Positions 1-4,979 of a DNA stretch of 5,517 nt are shown piece after piece. Under the pieces are notes generated by a model, which was given only the letters and a program-made list of their open reading frames with translations, was not told the origin of the DNA and made no database searches. Position 1 is the stretch's first letter; each line of letters begins with the position of its first letter. The position numbers were made by a program, and so were the translations under genes. Where the stretch lies: positions 1-5,517 of the forward strand of contig DQOE01000136.1 of NCBI GenBank assembly GCA_015658765.1, read 5' to 3'. Origin of the DNA: Verrucomicrobiota bacterium. GTDB lineage: Bacteria > Verrucomicrobiota > Verrucomicrobiia > Limisphaerales > UBA1096.

Positions 1-296
1 GCCCGCCAAATGTGCCGCCCGGTGATGAGCATGTGTCGGCTGGCCACGCAGACCGCGCCGCTCCACGAGCCCATGTTGTACGCGCGGGAGAACTGCGTGC
101 CACGGCTCGCGAGTCGGTCGAGGTTCGGCGTGTCGATGTCGGTCAGGCCAAGCGAGCCGATCGTCTCGAAGCATTGGTCATCGGCGAAGAGGAACAGCAC
201 GTTCGGCTTGGCTTCAACCTGCGCCTGGCCAAGCGCAAGACACACGGCGGCGACCGCTGCCAGGCGGCCTATAACTTGAATTATTATCTGCTTCAT
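1..296 (-). CDS. Secreted sulfatase (arylsulfatase family), N-terminal part, truncated by window edge
   Basis: Sulfatases hydrolyse sulfate esters, here probably outside the cytoplasm on sulfated glycans or small molecules. Translating the minus strand from the ATG at 296 gives 98 codons with no stop before the window ends. Residues 1-29 look like a signal peptide: MKQ start, hydrophobic core rich in I, A, V and L, then small residues. At 30-40 comes KPNVLFLFADD, the usual sulfatase opening, in which the two Asp (D39, D40) bind the metal. DTPNLDRLASRG lies at 55-66. At 83-94 is CVASRHMLITGR, which fits the C-x-P/A-S-R signature whose Cys (C83) is converted to formylglycine by a maturase. An AAGGA ribosome site six bases upstream supports the start. 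The gene is divergent from the ubiD-like gene. The signal peptide carries LGQA encoded by a near-copy of the dispersed repeat (225-235). The family is certain; the substrate is not, because the specificity-determining part lies outside the window. Confidence 0.93.
   Translation of the reverse strand, partial: MKQIIIQVIGRLAAVAAVCLALGQAQVEAKPNVLFLFADDQCFETIGSLGLTDIDTPNLDRLASRGTQFSRAYNMGSWSGAVCVASRHMLITGRHIWR
225..235 (+). repeat. Dispersed 11-mer, one-mismatch copy
   Basis: CTGGCCAAGCG differs from TTGGCCAAGCG only in the first base. The wider stretch GCCTGGCCAAGCGCAAG closely matches the copy at 2404-2414 with its flanks. It lies in the sulfatase signal peptide, where the opposite strand encodes LGQA just before the predicted cleavage region. 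Confidence 0.6.
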
Positions 297-302
297 AAAC
301 TT

Positions 303-307
303 TCCTT
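303..307 (-). promoter_or_regulatory. Ribosome binding site of the sulfatase gene
   Basis: Read on the minus strand the bases are AAGGA, with six bases between them and the ATG at 296. It is the clearest Shine-Dalgarno site in the window and fixes the sulfatase start. Confidence 0.6.
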
Positions 308-341
308 TTGCGTGATTCGTAGGGGGCACACATCGTAGGGC

Positions 342-352
342 TTGGCCAAGCG
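342..352 (+). repeat. Dispersed 11-mer TTGGCCAAGCG, intergenic copy
   Basis: Exact copy in the divergent region between the sulfatase and ubiD-like genes. With its flanks it forms the 12-base palindrome GCTTGGCCAAGC (340-351). Its TTG happens to be in frame with the ubiD-like gene, which lets the open frame start artificially at 342. Confidence 0.8.
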
Positions 353-419
353 GAGTCGAGCCAATAAACTGCGGCCCGACTTCGCCTCCCGTGCCGTGGA
401 GACGAGGCAAGCACCCATC

Positions 420-1955
420 ATGGCCTACGAATCATACGCGGAATTCCTGGAAGCCCTCGAGCAGGCGGGCGAGTTGACTCGCATCAGCCAGCCGCTGGCC
501 ACCGAGCTGGAGATCACCGAGCTGGCCGATCGGGAGATGAAAAAGCCGGGCGGTGGCCAGGCGCTGCTCATCGAGCAACCCACCGTCAATGGGCAGATAT
601 CCCCGCACTCGCTCGCCATCAACACAATGGGCTCGGCCCGGCGCATGGCCATGGCGCTCGGCGCCGAGAGCGTCGATGCCGCCGCCGCCGAGCTGGGTTC
701 ACTCATCCAGGCCAAGCCGCCCACCGGCATCCGCGAGACTTTTGCGCTGCTTGGCCAAGCGCTGACCCTGCGCCACGCCAAGCCCAAGCGCGCCAAGACC
801 GGCCCGTGCAAGGAAGTTGTTCATCGCTTCGACGCCCCGGCCCCGCGAACCGAGCCTTGGCCAAGCGCACCCGACGTCAACGACCCCTCGACTCTCGACC
901 CTCAACCCTCGACGTTGCTTGACCTGCCGATCCTCAAGTGCTGGCCGCTCGACGGCGGGCGCTTTATCACGCTGCCCTGCGTCGTCACGCGCGACCCCGA
1001 CACCGGCGACCGCAACCTCGGCATGTATCGCATGCAGGTTTACGACGACTCGTCCGCCGGCATGCATTGGCAACTGCAAAAAGTCGCCGCGCGCCACGGA
1101 CGCCGCTACTACGAAACCGGCGAGCGGATGCCGGTGGCCGTCTTCCTCGGCGGCGACCCGGTGTTTCCGTTTTGCGCCACCGCGCCGATGCCTGACGGGC
1201 TGGATGAATTCCTGCTCGCCGGCTACCTCCGCCGCAAGTCGGTCGAGATGGTGAAGTGCGAAACCAACGACCTCGAGGTTCCAGCCAACGCCGACATCGT
1301 GATCGAGGGCTACGTCGATCCCACTGAGCCGCTCCGCGACGAGGGGCCGTTCGGCGACCACACTGGCTACTACACGTTGCCCGAGCCGTATCCGGTGTTT
1401 CACATCACCGCCATCACCCACCGCAAACAGGCCGTTTACCCGGCGACGATCGTCGGCATCCCGCCGATGGAGGATTTCCACATGGGGAGCGCCAGCGTGA
1501 AACTATTCATGCCCATTCTGCGGATGACCTTCCCGGAGATCGTGGACATCGCGCTGCCGGCCGAGGGCGTCTTTCATAACCTCGTCTTCGTGAGCATCAA
1601 AAAAACCTACCCGATGCAGGCCTACAAAATCATGAACGGCCTCTGGGGCATGGGCCAGATGATGTTCACCAAATACATCATCGTCGTCGACGCCGACGTG
1701 GACGTGCACAACACCAGCGAAGTGCTCTTCCGCCTCTGCGCCTGCACCGACCCGCAGCGCGACAGCATCTTCACCAAAGGCCCTGCCGACGTCCTCGACC
1801 ACGCCACAACCGAGATCGCCGTCGGCACCAAACTCGGCATCGACGCCACAAAAAAACTCCCCGCCGAAGGCCATCGCCGCACCTGGCCTCCCCTCATCAA
1901 AATGGATGAATCCACCAAATTGAAGATTGACGATTATTTAAACAAACGAAAGTAA
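420..1955 (+). CDS. ubiD: UbiD-family prenylated-FMN-dependent decarboxylase
   Basis: UbiD-family enzymes decarboxylate aromatic or alpha,beta-unsaturated acids using prenylated FMN made by UbiX. The classic member acts on 4-hydroxy-3-polyprenylbenzoate in ubiquinone synthesis, and others act in menaquinone pathways. The protein has 511 residues, near family size. NLGMYR at 199-204 gives the metal-binding Asn (N199) and catalytic Arg (R204). E263, in DEFLLAG, aligns with the metal-ligand Glu of fungal Fdc1. EGPFGDHTGYY starts at E308, with D313 in the second acidic position, as in E. coli UbiD. I could not assign the third metal ligand, a His in Fdc1, with certainty. I chose the ATG at 420 because MAYESYAEFLEALEQAGEL is the normal UbiD beginning. 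A TTG at 342 would add 26 residues encoded partly by the dispersed repeat. A weak GAGG lies at 404-407. About 27 extra residues (roughly 138-165) interrupt the protein before LLDLPI. No ubiX is visible, so the exact substrate is open. Confidence 0.93.
   Translation: MAYESYAEFLEALEQAGELTRISQPLATELEITELADREMKKPGGGQALLIEQPTVNGQISPHSLAINTMGSARRMAMALGAESVDAAAAELGSLIQAKPPTGIRETFALLGQALTLRHAKPKRAKTGPCKEVVHRFDAPAPRTEPWPSAPDVNDPSTLDPQPSTLLDLPILKCWPLDGGRFITLPCVVTRDPDTGDRNLGMYRMQVYDDSSAGMHWQLQKVAARHGRRYYETGERMPVAVFLGGDPVFPFCATAPMPDGLDEFLLAGYLRRKSVEMVKCETNDLEVPANADIVIEGYVDPTEPLRDEGPFGDHTGYYTLPEPYPVFHITAITHRKQAVYPATIVGIPPMEDFHMGSASVKLFMPILRMTFPEIVDIALPAEGVFHNLVFVSIKKTYPMQAYKIMNGLWGMGQMMFTKYIIVVDADVDVHNTSEVLFRLCACTDPQRDSIFTKGPADVLDHATTEIAVGTKLGIDATKKLPAEGHRRTWPPLIKMDESTKLKIDDYLNKRK
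751..761 (+). repeat. Dispersed 11-mer TTGGCCAAGCG inside the ubiD-like gene, frame LGQA
   Basis: Exact copy, with flanks forming GCTTGGCCAAGC (749-760 region). It is read as residues L111-G112-Q113-A114 of the UbiD-like protein, in a poorly conserved stretch ahead of the GPCKEVV motif. Confidence 0.8.
857..867 (+). repeat. Dispersed 11-mer TTGGCCAAGCG inside the ubiD-like gene, frame WPS
   Basis: Exact copy read in a different frame from the one 106 bases upstream, giving W147-P148-S149. It sits within the extra Pro/Asp/Ser/Thr-rich segment (about residues 138-165) that most UbiD proteins lack. Confidence 0.8.
887..913 (+). repeat. Short degenerate CTCGAC tandem repeat in the ubiD-like gene
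   Basis: CTCGAC occurs at 887-892, 894-899 and 908-913, separated by C/T-rich bases, and encodes the low-complexity run PSTLDPQPSTL. It follows the dispersed 11-mer directly, so both may belong to one inserted piece. It is too short to assign to a named repeat family. Confidence 0.5.
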
Positions 1956-1961
1956 CTCCAG

Positions 1962-2672
1962 ATGTGTTGTCGGGTGGCACAGGGTTCCGGCAGGGACAAG
2001 GTCAAAAAGAAGATGAAGGCCAGGGGCGATACGCCGACAATCACGCCCCGGCTGAACCTTGCACCGACACAGGATGCGCTCGTTGCCGTGCAAGCGTCTG
2101 GCGATGTTCGACTGGAGGAGATGCGGTGGGGGATGATCCCGCCTTGGGCAAGGGACAAGTCGATCGGGGCCAAGCTGGCCAATGCGCGGGCGGAGACGAT
2201 CGACGAAAAGCCGAGCTTCCGGCAGCCGTTTCGGCGGCGACGCTGCCTGTTGCCGGTGGATGGCTATTACGAGTGGGAATCGCGGCCAAGCGGCAAGCAA
2301 CCGGTTTACTACTCAATGCGCGACGGCGACCTGTTTTGCCTAGCAGGACTGTGGGAAACGTGGACGACACCGGAGCAAACCGACGAGCCGGAGTTGCCGG
2401 GCCTTGGCCAAGCGCAAGCCGAGACGCTGTGCACGTTCACCGTCATCACCACGACGCCCAATCGTTTGGCCAAGCGCGTGCACGACCGCATGCCGGTGAT
2501 CGTTCATCCTGCCGACTACGGCAACTGGCTCTCGCCCGAAAGCAAAGCGGCCGATCTCAAGCGGTTGCTGCGGCCGTTCGACGACGAGCCGATGCAGGAG
2601 CACTATGTCACGCCGCTCATGAACAACCCCCGCTTCGAGGCACCTGCGTGCATCGAGCCGATTATCAATTGA
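1962..2672 (+). CDS. SRAP family protein (YedK/HMCES-like abasic-site DNA-protein crosslinker)
   Basis: SRAP proteins cap abasic sites in single-stranded DNA by forming a thiazolidine link through Cys2, shielding the lesion during replication. The 236-residue product has the key residues: C2 exposed once Met1 is removed, N32 in NLAPT, N74 in NARAET, E104 in GYYEW and H174 in HDRMPV. RWGMIPPWA, typical of the family, is also present. The start is decided by the need for Cys at position 2. The family usually begins MCGR, whereas this one begins MCCR. It starts six bases after the ubiD-like stop, without a strong ribosome site, so it is probably co-transcribed and translationally coupled. Two exact copies of the dispersed 11-mer lie in the gene, one of them in roughly a dozen extra residues (about 138-154). 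The old family name 'SOS response-associated peptidase' overstates what is known about proteolysis. Family assignment is firm. Confidence 0.95.
   Translation: MCCRVAQGSGRDKVKKKMKARGDTPTITPRLNLAPTQDALVAVQASGDVRLEEMRWGMIPPWARDKSIGAKLANARAETIDEKPSFRQPFRRRRCLLPVDGYYEWESRPSGKQPVYYSMRDGDLFCLAGLWETWTTPEQTDEPELPGLGQAQAETLCTFTVITTTPNRLAKRVHDRMPVIVHPADYGNWLSPESKAADLKRLLRPFDDEPMQEHYVTPLMNNPRFEAPACIEPIIN
2404..2414 (+). repeat. Dispersed 11-mer TTGGCCAAGCG inside the SRAP gene, frame LGQA
   Basis: Exact copy encoding L148-G149-Q150-A151, in a loop longer than usual for SRAP proteins between the LWETW segment and the TFTVITT strand. Confidence 0.8.
2466..2476 (+). repeat. Dispersed 11-mer TTGGCCAAGCG inside the SRAP gene, frame LAK
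   Basis: Exact copy encoding L169-A170-K171, immediately before the active-site HDRMP motif. The spacing from the TTT strand to the His looks normal for the family. The 11-mer therefore seems to replace existing codons here rather than add new ones. Confidence 0.8.
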
Positions 2673-2691
2673 TTTTAGTTGTAACTTTATC

Positions 2692-2724
2692 GCGAAAACA
2701 GGCATCTATTTTCCGCAGTTTTTT
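2692..2724 (+). terminator. Possible weak Rho-independent terminator after the ubiD-SRAP pair
   Basis: GCGAAAA (2692-2698) can pair with TTTTCCGC (2709-2716) with one bulged C and a 10-base loop. Six T residues follow at 2719-2724. The T run ends directly at the next ATG, which leaves no room for a Shine-Dalgarno site. The stem is short and A/T-rich, so this is tentative. Confidence 0.25.
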
Positions 2725-4920
2725 ATGAAACGACTCATCCTATTCAAGACAGTTGTCGTGGTGTTTGCCGTGACGTTCACATTGCAGGCGCAGCCTTCGC
2801 GAGGTGGAGAACGAGGTCCCGGCGGAATGAGGCCCATTATCCCTGTTATGGCCGCTTTGGATGAAAACAAGGATGGGGTGATCTCCATTGCAGAAATACA
2901 GAACGCCGAGAAAGCCCTGACTGCACTAGACAAAAATGGTGACGGCAAAATCGACGGTAATGAACTACGCCCCAGTTTCGGGGGCCCCGGCGGTTTTGGT
3001 GGTCCCGGTGGTCGAAGCAGCAGCAAGGGCCGAGGTGGTCGGGCCTTTGACCGAGGCAATGAGCCGGAGATGGAGCGCATCCCGCCGGGGAAGCTCGACT
3101 TCAAGGACGGTGTTGCCTCAATCCCGGGTAGGGAGATGTTCGAAAAACTTTCCTATCAAGGTCCCGAAGTGATGGTCGATCAGCATCTTGCAGATTGGAA
3201 GTTCGTGAAGTTCCAGATCGAGGATGTGGGCAAGGGAGAACCGGTGTTGTACTTCATCAACACCAAGACCCACCGGGGGCATCCAATGTTCATGCGCCAG
3301 ATCGGAATCCAGCGTGGTGACGGCTCAATGCGTGGCGTGCTTGTTTATCGCCCGCTCAAGAAGTCGCCCAACGGCCAGCCGGGCATGTTCACTTTCGAGT
3401 ACGAGCCGAATGATCGTTATCCATTCGAGCGCATCAAGCTCTCGTACGAAATGCTGACCAAACAAATGCCTTACCTTCAAGGTAAACTTGGCTATTATCC
3501 GATGCCGCGTGCCCGATCGGTCTACTTTGATGAAAAGGATCTGTACGATGCCGCCGAATTCCCCGTGGTGCTCGACGAAGACCTCGAGAGCGACATAGGT
3601 TTCCTACCTTTGAACACGCAGGAGTCTTACGGGCGGTTGCGCCTTATTGAGACCGACGAATTGCCAACTTCACGAGACATCGTTATCTACAAGATGTTGC
3701 CGAATGAAATGCCGCGAGTTGCTGGTGTGATCACTGCTATGCGACAAACGCCCCTATCGCACGTCAACCTGCGAGCGATTCAGGACAGTGTCCCGAACGC
3801 GTTCATTACCGGTGCAGCGGAAAACAAGGAAATCACCTCGCTGATTGGCAAATTTGTTTACTATAAGGTCACCACCAACGGCTACGAACTGCGTGAGGCC
3901 TCGGCCGACGAGGTGGACAAACATTTCGCTGCCATCCGCCCGGCCAAGGTGCAGACACCCAAGCGTGACCTGTCCGTTAAGGAGATCAAGCCGCTCGATA
4001 AAATCGGCTTTCAAGACTCAGCAGCATTCGGCGTGAAGGCCACCAACCTCGCCACGCTGCACACGCTGGATTTCCCCGAGGGCACCGTGCCCAGCGGCCA
4101 CGCCGTGCCGTTTCATTTTTACGATGCCTTCATGAAACACAATGGCTTGTACGACAAGGCCCGTGCAATGTTGGGCACCGAGTCGTTCAAGGAAAACCGC
4201 GATGAACAGATCAAAGAGCTCAAGGCGTTCCGTAAACTCGTCAAGTCCGGCAGCATGCCCGACTGGATGATGGGGGACTTGGCCAAGCTGCAGAAATCCT
4301 TCGCCAACGGCCAAGGGATTCGCTGCCGTTCAAGCACCAATAACGAGGATCTTCCCGACTTCAGCGGCGCCGGCCTGTACGACTCGTTCACTCACAAGTC
4401 GGACGAGGGCCACTTGGCCAAGACGATCAAGCAGGTGTTTGCCAGCCTGTGGAACTTCCGCGCCTTTGAGGAGCGTACGTTCTACCGGATCGACCACTTC
4501 ACCACAGCCATTGGTGTGCTCGTTCACCTCAACTTTTCCGACGAACTGGCCAATGGTGTGGCGGTTACCGACGACATCCTGTACCAGACCAAGGGCAACT
4601 ATTACCTCAATACCCAGGTTGGCGAGAATCTGGTGACCAATCCCGACGCTGATTCAATCCCTGAAGAACTTTTGTTGGATTGGTGGCGGCCAAGTGATTA
4701 CAAGGTGATGCGCAAGTCCAATCAGTTAAAAGATGATAAGTTGATTATGACCGAGGGCCAACTCGAGCAGATGAACCGGTATTTGGGCAAGATCCACAGC
4801 AAGTTCAGTAAATTATACGGGACAACCTTGGAAGATATAAAATTTGCGATGGAAATTGAGTTCAAGATTACCAAGGATGGAACTTTATCCATCAAGCAGG
4901 CTCGTCCGTGGGTGTACTAA
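2725..4920 (+). CDS. Exported EF-hand protein with a PEP-utiliser-type His segment and a C-terminal PPDK-type ATP-grasp domain (glucan-water-dikinase-like order)
   Basis: Residues 1-22 form a signal peptide (MKR, hydrophobic core, cut probably after LQA). Two canonical EF-hand loops follow: D46-E57 (DENKDGVISIAE) and D69-E80 (DKNGDGKIDGNE), which should bind calcium. A Gly/Arg/Ser-rich linker covers about 84-111. Residues of about 115-330 form a domain I do not recognise, containing VLYFINT. TPLSHVNLRAI places a candidate phospho-accepting His at H346, resembling the LSHVSVRA motif of plant glucan, water dikinases. From about 430 comes a PPDK/PEP-synthase ATP-binding domain: K438 in GVKATNLA, RCRSSTNNEDLP at 533-544, then E710/E712 and the terminal QARP. 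His segment before ATP-grasp is the GWD order; PEP synthase has the reverse. I infer ATP-dependent phosphorylation, possibly of a glycan, but the substrate is unknown and no carbohydrate-binding module is recognisable. It lies 52 bases after the SRAP gene, with no clear ribosome site. Confidence 0.88.
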   Translation: MKRLILFKTVVVVFAVTFTLQAQPSRGGERGPGGMRPIIPVMAALDENKDGVISIAEIQNAEKALTALDKNGDGKIDGNELRPSFGGPGGFGGPGGRSSSKGRGGRAFDRGNEPEMERIPPGKLDFKDGVASIPGREMFEKLSYQGPEVMVDQHLADWKFVKFQIEDVGKGEPVLYFINTKTHRGHPMFMRQIGIQRGDGSMRGVLVYRPLKKSPNGQPGMFTFEYEPNDRYPFERIKLSYEMLTKQMPYLQGKLGYYPMPRARSVYFDEKDLYDAAEFPVVLDEDLESDIGFLPLNTQESYGRLRLIETDELPTSRDIVIYKMLPNEMPRVAGVITAMRQTPLSHVNLRAIQDSVPNAFITGAAENKEITSLIGKFVYYKVTTNGYELREASADEVDKHFAAIRPAKVQTPKRDLSVKEIKPLDKIGFQDSAAFGVKATNLATLHTLDFPEGTVPSGHAVPFHFYDAFMKHNGLYDKARAMLGTESFKENRDEQIKELKAFRKLVKSGSMPDWMMGDLAKLQKSFANGQGIRCRSSTNNEDLPDFSGAGLYDSFTHKSDEGHLAKTIKQVFASLWNFRAFEERTFYRIDHFTTAIGVLVHLNFSDELANGVAVTDDILYQTKGNYYLNTQVGENLVTNPDADSIPEELLLDWWRPSDYKVMRKSNQLKDDKLIMTEGQLEQMNRYLGKIHSKFSKLYGTTLEDIKFAMEIEFKITKDGTLSIKQARPWVY
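4279..4288 (+). repeat. Ten-base match to the dispersed repeat in the dikinase-like gene
   Basis: TTGGCCAAGC matches ten of the eleven bases but is followed by T, not G. It encodes DLAKLQ within the ATP-grasp domain. Another partial match, TTGGCCAAG, lies at 4414-4422 (HLAKT). Both read naturally as protein and may be chance matches. They are the best matches I noticed in the right half of the window. Confidence 0.3.
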
Positions 4921-4922
4921 AA

Positions 4923-4956
4923 TTGTAACTTACCTGCAGGGTGGATCGTATATTTG
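4923..4956 (+). promoter_or_regulatory. Possible promoter upstream of the arginine-rich EF-hand gene
   Basis: TTGTAA (4923-4928) lies 17 bases before TCGTAT (4946-4951). Overlapping this, TATATTTG (4949-4956) fits the TAnnTTTG form of the Bacteroidota -7 element. The same 9-mer, TTGTAACTT, lies upstream of the preceding gene at 2679-2687. The boxes match consensus poorly, so treat this as a pointer only. Confidence 0.2.
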
Positions 4957-4979
4957 AAGCAGACCATTGATTTGGTGTT

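Noticed and set aside
10..338. Plus-strand frames near the left edge
   Set aside because: They are antisense to the sulfatase, whose signal peptide, FADD and CVASR motifs are read on the minus strand.
342..419. N-terminal extension of the ubiD-like gene from a TTG start at 342
   Set aside because: The extension is encoded partly by the dispersed 11-mer, has no family similarity, and the ATG at 420 gives the canonical UbiD N-terminus.
699..1481. A 260-codon minus-strand frame opposite the ubiD-like gene
   Set aside because: It lies wholly antisense to conserved UbiD motifs and its translation is Arg/Val/Gly-rich shadow sequence with no domain.
1964..2728. A 254-codon plus-strand frame overlapping the SRAP gene
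   Set aside because: It is a high-GC shadow. The other frame holds every SRAP active-site motif and this one shows no recognisable domain.
4932..4945. Hairpin terminator around CCTGCAGG after the dikinase-like gene
   Set aside because: The palindrome is only eight bases with no loop and no following T run, so it does not look like a terminator.
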